This document shows, in pieces, positions 38,061 through 50,278 of a DNA stretch of 64,000 bases. Origin of the DNA: Lycocorax pyrrhopterus obiensis. Taxonomy: Eukaryota; Chordata; Aves; Passeriformes; Paradisaeidae. The stretch covers positions 59,109,617 to 59,173,616 of the forward strand of contig JACSVZ010000002.1 in NCBI GenBank assembly GCA_014706295.1, written 5' to 3'. Within the stretch, counting starts at the first letter, position 1. Each line of letters opens with the position of its first letter. The notes under the pieces are model-generated. The model saw only the letters and a program-made list of their open reading frames with translations. It ran no database searches and had not been told where the DNA came from. A program made the position numbers and the translations under genes.

Positions 38061-40611
38061 GGATACTATAACCCTTGGCTCCCCTTCCAACATTCCCTTC
38101 TATTTTGTCGCAAGCTATTGCTTTTTAGTACGTTACAGAAATCAGCTGACTATTTCAGAAACTTTAGAAGAGCAGCAAAATGAGAAGACAAAGATAAGGT
38201 AGGAAAGGAGACAATGAAAATTACAAACTAAGCAGCACTTCTGAGCATGTGAAACTTACAGTGAATGGTGGTATTAGATTGTAAATCAAACTAGAGAGAG
38301 TGGTGGCTCTATCTTTCTGGAGCTGCGCACTGAACTTTCTAACCTTCCAGGGCAGAAGTCTGAAAAAACTGCTCTATCTGTGGCAAAATAAATGTAAATA
38401 ATACTACAAAAGTTTATTAACTCCACACTATAAAGTAGTTTGCAGGAATTAATACAGTACTGCTAACTCTAAAGCAGGTACAGTTATATTCCCATAACCC
38501 AGCTTACAAGAAGTCACCCAACAGTGCTCTACAGTGTGCACAACCACTTGACAAATCATTATTGTGGCACAATCACAAATGATTGTCCTCTCTTTCCTCA
38601 AGCTGCTTGAAGCGTACACCAGGCATTTGGAAAAGCAAGGGAAGGTTTATCAAGAGAGGGACAGAAGAAATGATATTTGTGCAATTGACTTGGAAAGTTT
38701 AACTGCTTGACACAAAAGAAGCGCAGTTTTGCAAAGAAGAGCGAGAGGCCATGACAGGACTGACAAAGCACCTGCACAAGCACGAGGCAGGAAGTGAAGT
38801 GCTGGGTCACTTAACTTTCACAGGCAGTCATCTTAATTTCAAATCCCACTGGGTTCTGTGCTAAACAGCATAATACAGATGTTACCCATATGTCAAACTT
38901 AAGCAAGATCGGGTGCTAATTATGCAACTCTATATGTCAGAGTAAAGTTTCTGTGATAGCTGACTATTTGAATGCTATCTTCTACTGAATACAGTATTAA
39001 TCTAGTTTTTACATACATGTGTTACATTGTGCCCTTGATAAAAAGGGCTGAGTTCAACAATATATCTAGAAAATATTCTTAATTTCTAGTGAAGCCAAAC
39101 AGCAAAATCAAAGTGTAAGGACAGTGTAGTAGTACTTAAAGACAGAGTTCAATTGAAATTCCAAAACAAAACAAACCTCTCCTAGAATAAGAAAAAATAC
39201 CTGAAGTCAAGTGAATTTGTATTAAGGATCACAGATAAGCAGTTATTCACTCTGTGAATAAATTCAACATAGAATCTGGTTTTAATTGTGTAAAATGGTT
39301 TTATGACAAGCTTTCAGAATATCCAAATAGTTTCAAAATAAGGGAATGTGTTTTTCTTTGTAATTTTTATCATTTACTGTATTTATATTCATAAACACTT
39401 TGTCTCTATCTTCCAACAAAAAGACACCCTCAATTATATTTATCAGTAGTTTCTTCATTAGCAGTTAAAGAAACATTACATTTTACTGTCTTTTTGTAAT
39501 AGAAAAGTATTAGTGAAATAAAGACATTACTGCTTTGTTCCTCAGCAGCTGAAGTCCCAAAATAAGAGATCTTCATGCTCAAGAAGTATTATTTAAAATA
39601 CATTTTGCTTTTCTAAATACTTTATGGTATATTTTTGAGTGGGAGGTGATTGCCCTTTTCCTCTGTGAAGGGGCATTAACCATGGGTAGCTTTTTTTAGT
39701 TTAGGCAGTAAACAGATTTCTGAGTTATATTCAAAGTCAGGCATTTAGAATGAGAGCAAAACCAAACCTGTAACTTTTGCTTCCTGGCACTTGTGGTCTG
39801 GAATGATTTTCACCCACTGTTATCAAACTGCACATAGAAATATTAGCAGCTCCTGGTAATAACCAGGAGGTTATTCACCTGTTTTAGTATGAAAAGCAAT
39901 TATGTGAGAAGAAAAAGCCTTGGCTTGATGCTGAGCACAGCTGCTATGCTCAAATTTGAAAACCAGCAATTTAAAAACACCACGTGGAAGTAACTTAAAA
40001 GGAGCCCCCACTGCAATCCCTGTAAGCTGCGCTGGGACCCTGCTGGGAAATGAACAGTGGCAGTGCAGCCCCAATAGCCGGAGTTCCCAACGCTGCTGAC
40101 AGCACTGGCTACAATGCCAGCACAAGTTTTAATTGCAGCCCTGGGCAATAGACTGTGCTCCTAAAAGGCAGATCTGAAGGGAAAAATCCAAAACCCACTT
40201 AACCTCTGCAAATGAAAAGGTAAGGTAACTGCAACTACAGCTGCACAATTCACTATATTTGGGCTTTACTACTGCAGTTAATACTTTGACTAGAATGAAA
40301 TGTCACTTAGAGATTGCATACCAATATTGTTATTAAAAAGCAACACTAATAACGATCCTGTATCCTTCTGATGATTGAGTGAGATTGATTCTTCAAAGAA
40401 TGCCATTTAAAACTTTGAAAACTTTGAATTTCCCACCTGGAGAGCAATGTCTACATTTGAGTGGAAACCTCGTAAACATTCTTAAGATGCCTAGAACAAA
40501 TACCTGAAACTGCTAAAAGAAACACAAGGTGCAATCCTTCCTTGGTAATTAGGGTGCCTCGAGTGCTGACTTAAGGATTCTAAAGTCCTTCTAAAACATA
40601 AATTTTATTAC

Positions 40612-40910
40612 AGAACGAGGGGGAATGGCTTTCAGGTGAAAGAGGACAGATTTAGATTAGATATCAGGAGGAATTCTTCCCTGTGAGGATGGTAAATCAC
40701 TGGAACAGCCCAGAGAAGCAGTGGATGCCACATCCCTGGAAGTGTTCAAGGCCAGGCTGGGGCTCAGCACAACCTGATCTAGTGGAAGGTGTCCCTGGCT
40801 GTGGCAGGGAAGTTGGAACAAGATAGTCTAAGTCCCATGGCAGGGGAGATGGAATGAGATGACTTAAGTCCCTTCCAATCCAAACCATTATATGATTCTC
40901 TGATTATTAG
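40612..40910 (+). mobile_element. CR1 LINE 3' end
   Basis: The segment begins AGAACGAGGGGGAATGGCTTT and runs through the hallmark CR1 blocks GGAATTCTTCCCTGTGAGGA, CATCCCTGGAAGTGTTCAAG and CCCTTCCAATCCAAACCATT. It ends in three octamers at 40887-40910 (ATTATATG, ATTCTCTG, ATTATTAG), the normal CR1 3' terminus. It is 5'-truncated, as most CR1 copies are, and antisense to CTDP1. It contains an internal 36-base duplication, listed separately. Confidence 0.95.
40802..40873 (+). repeat. 36-bp tandem duplication inside the CR1 tail
   Basis: Unit 1 (40802-40837, TGGCAGGGAAGTTGGAACAA...) and unit 2 (40838-40873, TGGCAGGGGAGATGGAATGA...) are both 36 bases, match at 27 positions and end in TAAGTCCC. 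The usual CR1 tail has one such unit. The divergence between the units suggests that the duplication is old or belongs to a subfamily. Confidence 0.85.
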
Positions 40911-43200
40911 TAAAATGAAAATTGCTTTCTTCCATTAAATTAGTAACACTTCACTGATGTTGGAAAGAGGAAAAAGCCCATTCCTAACTACTAATTTGTG
41001 AAATTTAAATTAAATTCACATGGACTAAAAGTTACCAATTGTTATAGTCACAACAATTTTTTAATTCAAAGTCTGTAAAGAGAAAATGTCTCAAGGGAGA
41101 TAATACGATGATTTCTCCAAAGCCTTTCTGAGTCAGAGACATCACTGGAGCCTGGAAGCTATGGTTTTATCCGATTATAAAGCCATCCATAACTCTAATC
41201 TTCCTCTCCTTTATTCTGTTTTCAAAAGAAATCCTCTGCCAAAAGATTGTTAAATAGCAATAGGCCTGTAAATCTACACCGTAATTTTTTCAAACAGTGA
41301 AGTCAAAGATAAAAAAAAATTACCACAATACCTGGGGCCAGAATCCAGTTGTTCACCTATCCAGAAGGATAGACTCGATGGGAACCACTTGAAAACAAGA
41401 ACAGCATTTCCACTCCACCTTCCCTGCGCATCAGCTTATGGCTGGGACGGAGAGGAGAGACAGCCTGAGCCCACGGGAGGCAGCGAGTGTGGAGCCCTCT
41501 GTTCCTCTGGTTGCAGCATTTCTAAAACAATGATACCCTAGCATACATAAGAGCTCCGTGGCTGCTAAATGCAATGATTCTTCAATTTAGACTGCTGAAA
41601 ATATCCATGCCAAAATTCCAGAAAAGGCTCCAACAACGTAAGTTAAAGGCCCGTGAGTAAGAGCATGACCTACAGCTACCCTTCAGAGAAAGAATGTGTT
41701 TTTAGTCTCTTACTGACCATTATTTATGAAAAGTTCTGGCCTTAGGTACAGCAAAAAAGCAAGCAGTTGGAAGAGGTTTGTCCTGGGGTTCTTTGCAGGG
41801 AAGCAAACCTCTGCTGACACGGAGAACAGAATGCTGCCTCCTCAGCAGCAAATGACTTTTCAGGTCACTCTCATAGCTATAAGCAACTGTGGGCTGCACC
41901 ATGACCTTACTGCACAGAAAAGAATCCACTTAGTTTGACATCACAATTTTTTTTCCAAATATGGAAAAATCTAATATTTTTAAACTTAGCTTTGATCTTA
42001 ATTTCTTCTTCTGTATATGAAAATTTTCATTTTATTTTTTTCCTCAATGAACTGAAAAGCTTTTTTTATGTTTAATCCTACCACCTGAATGTTTATGTAC
42101 AGTTAACTGAGGATATTATCACCTATGTCTTCAAAAAAGCTAGCAAGTATTTCAGCATGCTTTTCAGAGGTGATATTATGGCATAATACATGTGAACAAT
42201 AAAACTTTCCTACAATTTCCCACAGTCTGTATTAAGAGATTTGGGCTGAATTGAAGTAACTTTGAAACAAAAAATTTTCTTATACAAAGATGTCACAGGA
42301 AGGACAAGCTGTCTGAATTCGGTTAAATTGTCCCTCAGTACATAAAATTTAAGGGAGAATGTGTGATGTAACTCAGTCCCATTTCTTCTGAATAACCTCA
42401 AAAGAACTTGTCTTTCACATTCTGTCTCGTCTGTTTTTTTTCTTTAGCATTAGAGTGCTTTCTTCTCCCTTCAAATTTCTGACTCGATTTTTAGAGTCAC
42501 ATAATGCATTCATGCAAGTGTCCAATACCCCTTTGTCTCAAGCACTTCAAATGCAGATTTCACTGCCCTCTACCACAATTACCACTGGCTCACTGGAGCA
42601 GGTGATGAATCAGAAATATCAAAAATGACTAGTCTTGTTCATGATTAAAAAAAAGAAGCACTTTTCCTCTATTTCAATCTCCATACACTGAGAACTACCT
42701 TTGTACTATCTTGATTTTGATAAAGGTATGCTTCAGGTTAGAATATCAAATCTGGCAGTGTTATCATATCTAGTTTGGTAGATTGGGAAACAATTGCTCT
42801 AACAGTTTAAGGAATATTACCAAACCTTAGAAAAAAGCTTTTATGAGATTTTTTTCACATAATAATCCATTTAGATTTTGACTTGTATGTCCTGGATGAC
42901 TACATTTAAATTAAAATGCATCCCGCTGAAACCAAAGCTGGTCAGAAAAAAGTTTCACATTTATATACTCAGTCAGGAACTGCATGTTCTTCAGTATCAC
43001 TTCCCCTACTGAAAAATCACAGGATTTGACTAGTAAACATGCTTAATACTTGCAAGCTTGAAGGAAATGGAAGCCATCTGAGTGCTCAGCATTTCCACTA
43101 TGCAAAATATTAATCTTGCTTTTTCTATTTCAATTAGCCCATCCTTTATGTGAAAGACACCTTATGGGACATCTGAGAGTTTGTTAGTCTCTAGATACCT

Positions 43201-43530
43201 AGAATCACAGAATAATTTAAGTTGGAAGGGACTTCTGACGGTCACAATGTCCAGCTCCCTGCTTGAAGTCAGACCGGTTCTATAAAGTTACTCAAGGCTT
43301 TGTTCAGGAGGGTTTTAAATATCTTCAGATACGGAGATCTAGGACCAATCCTGGAAACCTCTTCCAAACTTTGATCACTCATGTGGTAAGAAGATTTTTC
43401 ATTATATAAGAGTCAAAGTAATCCTTGTAATTAGTGTCTGCTGCCTCCCACCCCATCACTGCACATCTTTGGGAATTGTCCACCTTTGTCTTTTTTACAC
43501 TCCCAGGCTGTTGTTGACAGCTGCTGAACT
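43201..43530 (-). mobile_element. CR1 LINE 3' end, inverted
   Basis: The plus strand starts AGAATCACAGAATAATTTAA followed by GTTGGAAGGGACTTCTGACG, the reverse complement of a CR1 3' terminus. Further diverged matches follow: GGAGGGTTTTAAATATCTTC, then CCTCTTCCAA..TTTGATCACTCATG, then TTTTTTACACTCCCAGGCTG. The match fades near 43530. It is the only CR1 here in the same orientation as CTDP1. Confidence 0.85.
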
Positions 43531-46500
43531 CTCACCACCACCATTAAATGAGTTGCTGTGAGTTTGAAAGGGTACATTTTTTTTAAGAAAACCCACTAGT
43601 TTGGATCTTGGGGGGGCTCTAGGCAAGAGTTTTAATACAGCATGGCTTTTTCTACGAGGACAGACAATTAACCATTAAACTTTACGCATTCACTTCTGAT
43701 CTCTGAAGGGTTGATACTTTAATAATAATGGAAATAAAACCATCAAGACTATGAAGTAAAAGAAAAAAAGAGGGCAAAGTCACATGCTGGAGTTTAGCTT
43801 TATTTTTATAAATTCAAAACTCATAATTTGCTTTTTCTCAGAGAGCCAGGATAAGAACATTGAAATTACAGGACAAAAACTGAGCACCAAAAAGAAAAAT
43901 TAATTTAGATTTATCCAAAGTTTTTTCCCCTCCCCTGTGTAACACTACCAATCATCAAGCAGAAACACAAGTGAGTACACCTTCAACAAAGAGATGGTAC
44001 ATTTAAATTTAACCACGCGGTTTCCTGGTATTGCAAGAGGAGTAGAAGCAAGAAGGCAGAAGGACTGATACTTCAAGTGTCCTGCTGTAGAGAGATGCAA
44101 CAAAACTATCTCATTGCGTGACATCTCAGAAACAGGAGCAGTTTAGTTACCTTCAACTACTTTTTTAAGCTGGGTTACTGCTTAGCTACCCCACTTCCCT
44201 GTCCCTCTTCATTTTATGTCTACACTAACACCCAAGCCGTTAACAGTACACCACACAATCCTCTGCAAAGAGACTTTGGATAAGCATGTCTATTAAATGT
44301 GTAGCCACAACCTGAATAGTGGAAGACTGCAACAGACCAACGGCTTGGAGAAGTTATGTTAAAAGTATTACCATATACTCTTTTGTGACCAATATAGAAT
44401 TTCATAATCTGATGAACCAAACCATGCACTACTACTGCAGCCTATTGGTACTATCAGCAAATTCTCTTCTGAAGAGTAAAACTTGTGCCACTGGGCCATC
44501 TTTCAAGTTCACCTGTACCTGCAAGTCTTAAAAAACAAAACCAAAATAACCAGCAATAGAACAGAAACTCAAGCTGCATGCTCAAGTTCATGTGCCACAT
44601 ATTACTAAGTGTCCTGATTTCACTTTAAGCAAACCTTCACCTTAAAGAAATGAGGCAGTGAGTCCCCAGGTAATAGTCTGTTGCACTCAAATTCTGTTTG
44701 TCTTTTTGTAGAAATAAGCACTATCTAAATATCCAGAGACTGGAATACCTAGAGAGTCTGTTGACGCTATACAAACAGAATACTAATGTACATAAACTCC
44801 TAGAGAAAAGGGAAAGGAAGAAGGAGAAAATTCTTATACAAATACATCTTTGGTGTTCTTTAATTCACAGAAACTATCAAGCATGCAAAATGAACAAAGA
44901 CTAACATCACTGTAGTCTTTTCCCAGCCAACCAAAAAAGGCCTGGCAAAGACTAGAAGTATCCATAGCTGTTCCCTTTTTGTTTAACACAGGTGGACATT
45001 TCAGAGATTTCAGTTTGCTGCATGCATCACTACAGCTCTAATCTTGCAAAACTTTACAGCAACAGGTTAAAAACTTGTAGCAGCCTACAGCTGTACTGCT
45101 CATCCCTGTTTTAAAACAAGACCATATCACACTTTTTGTTCTCAAAGCTACTCTTCCTTTAAAGTAGAACGTATATTTTGCTGATACACAACAAAGAACA
45201 GCTTCGTCTTACCATTTTGCAAGACTCTGTCAGTCTGGCTATTAACTGAAGCACAGTTTTGCCAGAAGTTGTCATAACCTTCTTCTTATTCCTAGAGATC
45301 TAGCAAGAGACATGCGCAATCTAAATTTCTTTAAAAATAAATTAATCTAATCTGCTAATGAAAGAACACTCACACGAGTTGTTTAAATACTGTCACAAAA
45401 TACCACTGACAGATTAGATTAGAAATCCTAACATTCTATTAAAAATGACACATGGCAATTTGAGAGGGCACAGAGCCTAGGCTCTGAATGATCTTTTCTG
45501 ACACTTCACTGCCAAGGGGAGACATCAGTAGGAAGCTGCTAATGAAGTGCTGAAGGCAGCATGACATCAGTATGTTGGTATCAAAGAATTATACAATTTC
45601 TGAGCTCCTAACCTGGTTTTATACTGTTTAGGTTATATAAAGAAATAGAAATTTGGGTAAAAATCACTTAGCCTAAAAAATACTTAGTCTATTTGTACTG
45701 CTTCTAATCAGTCCGTCAGAACAAGCCTTTTTTGGACATAAGCCTCATTTTACAACTATTTTTTGAACATCAAAATATTGTCAGGTGACCTCTTGACAGT
45801 ATCTGCTCTCATGTAGTTTCACTTAAAAACACAAAAGAAAAGATGCTGAACACATCCACTGCAGTGTTCCCCTCCATGAGCACTTTGTAGAGGATAGCAT
45901 ACTAATGGCCCAAACCTAATAAGCAATGGGATTCCTAGGCAGCTAGCTAGGATGAAGTGTCATGTACTGCTAAAACTCACTCGCACTCTGGCCCAGCTGA
46001 TAAGTTTCTTCCTGACAAAGAGAGGCAGCTCTGAAGAGGCATGAACAGGCTTCCTTCATCAATGCAGCCTGATGACTCCCAAACGGTTTTTAAAAGAGAA
46101 TGGGACAGTTCTCAACATATACTCACTGTTTTATCTGGAAATACCTGCTGAACTGGTGGATGGAGTTTAAAATAGTATTTCTTTTCCTAACAGCAGACGT
46201 GATCCAAGTTTTTGCAGCCTGCATTTCTAAAGACAAAATCTCAGCTTTTATAAAAAAAGTCCTAGAACACTAATCTACATATTCTCTTTCAAGTCATCCC
46301 CAAAGGCATTAGTTAGTAGTGTAGCCAACCTGCAAGTACACTTAGCACATTATCCTCAAAAACTGCTGAGAAGCATTTAGGGCTTAACCCATCCGGTTAT
46401 TCCATTAAAATGGGAAAACCAAGAGTGGGAGGAAACTTGATTTGAACTAATTTCCAAACACTTCAACCTGAATAACAGATTATTTAAACTACCTTTGAGG

Positions 46501-48589
46501 CTTTAATATGCTTCAGCTCAGAGGCAAACACAACTTCTGAAATGCTGCAACCAAAAATGCAGTCTCTTACTGCATAGTCATGATCAGAAAATATTGTAGA
46601 ATAACAGCAACAATCATGGACTTTACTCCAGAAGATATAAGAATCCAAGTAATCCTCATCCTAAAAAGAAGATACATAAAAGCATAAAAAGAGTTGCTGA
46701 TACAACATGCACACAACCCTCCCATTTTTTACATCTCAACTTTCAAAGCTTTCTCTCAATGAGTCCTTGTTATCACATGTTTTAACAAGACTCTCTCTTA
46801 GCACAGTGCTGGGTTTCACCATCCCAAGGCTAACTGAAAGCATATCTTTTGCTTAGAGAGACTGAATATTCATCATATGACTATGTCATACATACACATT
46901 TCAGAGAAAAATAAGGGTTTTTTTTCCTTTTCAGAGGTTGAACTCCTTTACTTCTTGTTCAGCAGGATATAAAGCTGTTCAGAAGCCACAGTCTAAATGA
47001 AATTGAAAACATTATGGTGAGAACAAAAGGCAGGCAAAAAACTGCTTTCATTTACCTGCATACACAAGCTTTCTGCAGTTACCACGGCTACAAAGGAACT
47101 CAAACTATGGCTGTGTAGAGCAACTGGGATACAGTAGGGCTTGCTAGCTCAAAACCACTGCTATTAAAACACAGATAAGCTGTGTTCAGTATAGATTTAT
47201 TCACACATACTATGAACAAACCCACCCCTAAGATGGGTAAGCCAGCTTGGATCTGCCTTGACTTGCTAATTTTAACTTAGCATTGCCAGACATCAGCTGG
47301 CTTCATGAAACATTATTTATTTGTCAGTGAACTTCCCTCCTCAATAAGCCTGATTAGCTTGGTTTTATTATAACAAGAGCCAAGAGATATTTATCAATGT
47401 GCTCAAGCTAACAAAACCACCTCACATAATAAGCTTTGAAGAAAACTATTTCTGCTTTTATGAGAAATTTAAGTATGACAGTGAAGACAGAGCAGTTTTG
47501 AAATGGCTTCTACTGAACTGGGCAATGGGACTGCTTAACTCTCTACAGACAAGCACGTAGCTTTTAAGTGAAGTAGTGCTGAAATATGAGCACTGTGTAT
47601 GTGGAAGCATCCTGTGTAGCTAGCCTACTCAATAGCCAGAATTAGGCACAGAGTAAGTTAAGGAAAAAGAAAAGAAGCAATCCATAATACAGTGAAAGAT
47701 AAGCCCAGCAGCTGAAGAGTGGTCTGTTTCTACAACAAGCTCAATATTAATGTGATTGAATACCATGCAGGTTCTGATATGATCTCTGTGTCATGGTATG
47801 ACAGCTATATCCAGTCCTCAATACCTCTGTGATGAAGCAAGTTTGATGCTGGAGCACTGAAATATCTAGGATAGGCAGCTGTCTGTGTTAATCTCAGAGA
47901 AAGCAGTATCATCATATTTGCCACAAGGAGTGACAGGGAATATTGTCCAGAGATGACTGTGACCCCTGGCAATTAGAAAGTGCAAACTCATGTACAAACC
48001 CTGTAACAATACAGAGTAACAATGATGTTCTCACAAGATCTAAAATTAATGCCACTACTGTAGACATGAAAAAGTTACTGCAGCACAGCCATTTGGGTAA
48101 TCATTCATTTTGTGACTCATTGCAGCAGAGAATCTTGTACATCAGTAGGGGGCTCTAGTTCTGCAGCTTTTCCCAACCTCTGTTAAAGTTGTACACGGAA
48201 TGGAAATAGTGGTGCTGACACAGGAGCTAGAACATTTGGAGCTGAAGGACTATCACAGAGAGGCAGAGTTGAGTGGCTGTATTCAGTGTGCCTGAAGCTG
48301 GCACCTGACAAGAACGAAGACTACCAAAGCAGAGATGTTTTCCCTTGAAAATGTATCTGAAGTGAGCAATTGCAACTATGCATAAGTAAATTTAACAAGG
48401 AATCAGCTTATGATAACTGATCAAGATCAGCTGATTAAAAAATAATGGTACAAAATAAACTGTCCTTCAATGCTGTATGCAGAAATAACCCAGCCTTTGT
48501 GTCACCAAAATGGACTTGCATTTTTATTGACCCAAAATTCCAACCACAAATTAAGTTTGCTAGCAGACTAGCATTATGCAAATGTTTGT

Positions 48590-48640
48590 CAAGGTTCTTC
48601 ATACATTACATAACATACATTACGCTACATTGCATATCTA
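48590..48640. repeat. Degenerate TACATTAC-type short repeat
   Basis: Several imperfect copies of a CATACATTAC-like word occur in a row (CATACATTACATAACATACA, then TTACGCTACATTGCAT). It is short and decayed, with no larger unit visible. Confidence 0.5.
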
Positions 48641-49766
48641 TATTTCTTTGTATGTTGACATACAAGTATCAGAAGATTTTGATAAAACAAAAGACATAGT
48701 TATGGAAAAACAGTTCAGACTCAGACTGCGACTTGAGCAGACACCTTTAAACATCACTCATGGAGAGTAACAGCTCAAATTTAAATGTAAAAACATGTTA
48801 GACTCATGATGAGGCTCAATCAGGCCCTGTATGCAGCTGCTCACAATTATGTTAGGGATCAGCTTGCAAATTGTTTAACATGGCTCAGGCAACTCATTTT
48901 TAACTGTGGCCAATTAGTGTTGACAGCCTAGCTGCATTTCATTCAGCATATGGAAGTAGATGTATATGTTAAAATAAGGTTACCAAACTCTATTTAAAGA
49001 GGTTTTGCCCCATTTTTGGAGAGTAAACAAACAGCTGAAAAAGGCTTTCAGCTTCTCTTTACTAAAGCCAGGCAGATAAGGATGCAGTGACAATGTACTA
49101 CCAGAGTCCTCTGAAAACCTCCACAGACTGTATGGGGAAAGCCTTCTTTCCTATAGAATAACCAAAACCTTGGATATACATTCCAGAGGTGGAAGCTTTA
49201 TAGAACTACTTTCCATTTCATATAGAGTAACATTAGAATAACACATTTGCTATAAAATCAGACATAGTTTACAAGCCATAAATTGTTCATATCTGCAGTA
49301 TCACAGAGCTCAAGATCTATCCTTATTTGCATAATAATTTTTACTCTATGCTTAGCAGAATGATGGCAACATGGAAGAAGAAGCTACTCTTCTAAAAACC
49401 CAAGTTTACAACGAAACAATTTTGTGAACACCTTTGGGAGAATGGCAGAGGATCTGAATCAACTGTTGATCGAATAAGGAAAGTATGAAGACTATGTAAG
49501 ATGGCAGAAGCATTTTGCTGACAAGTAAATCAGACCAATCTTGGACTAAGTAAGTTTTTCTACTGACAATCCATCACTCTGAGTTTTATCAGATTCCTCA
49601 AAAAGAAGTTAGTGTTGAAGTAAGCATGGCTGCTTCTTTAGTTGATGTCCACTTGGTGCAGCCCATTACTAACAACTACTGTAGCACAAATATTTGTACT
49701 TATCTTATGATTAAAGTACCGGTTAAAATAACTATGCATAATATAAGTGAAGTCTCAATAAAAAAA

Positions 49767-50020
49767 GAGGGAATGGCCTGAAGCTGTGTCAGGGAAGGTT
49801 TAGGTTGGATATTAGAAAAAGGTTCTCCACCCAGAGGGTGGTTGGGCACTGGAACAGGCTCCCCAGGGAAGTGGCCACAGCACCAGCCTGACAGAGTTCA
49901 AGGAGCATTTGGACAATGCTCTCAGGCACATGGTGTGACTCTGTGATGGCGCTGTGCAGGGCCAGGAGTTGGACTCTATGATCCTTGCGGGTCCTTCCCA
50001 CTCAGCTTATTCTGTGAAAT
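49767..50020 (+). mobile_element. CR1 LINE 3' end of a second subfamily
   Basis: The segment begins AGAGGGAATGGCCTGAAGCT and contains GGTTTAGGTTGGATATTAGA, GGGCACTGGAACAGGCTCCC, then TTGGACTCTATGATCCTTGC, GGGTCCTTCCCACTCAGC and ATTCTGTG. The wording of the last 60 bases (GATCCTTG...ACTCAG) differs from the CR1 tail at 40612, so the two belong to different CR1 subfamilies. It is 5'-truncated and antisense to CTDP1. Confidence 0.93.
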
Positions 50021-50201
50021 GTTTTCTTTTATTTTCTTCTAAACAGCCTGACCAGCCAAGAACTTGATTGATCAAGTTCATTTTGCTCAAAAGTCTTATA
50101 TTTTAATTAACAACTTGTCATGACTGCCATCAAACTAATTCTTACATATATAGGTAGTCTCCATTTTTATCTACAAAATGCAGATATTTATACCATGTGT
50201 C

Positions 50202-50278
50202 ATCTGAATGCCAAAAGGTTACAGTATGTTTCCCATATTTCCTCATGATGCACAAATTCAAAAAAATAACTCTAAAAT
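50202..50278 (+). repeat. Member 2 of a diverged interspersed repeat pair
   Basis: The segment CTGAATGCCAAAAGGTT, ACAGTATGT, ending AAAAAAATAACTCTAAAA, aligns with 37984-38060 in the same orientation with small gaps. It lies about 180 bases after the CR1 tail ending at 50020 and is not part of it. Confidence 0.6.

Noticed and set aside
42070..42110. Possible third copy of the 37984/50202 repeat (CCACCTGAATG)
   Set aside because: Only the first 11 bases match and the similarity stops at once.
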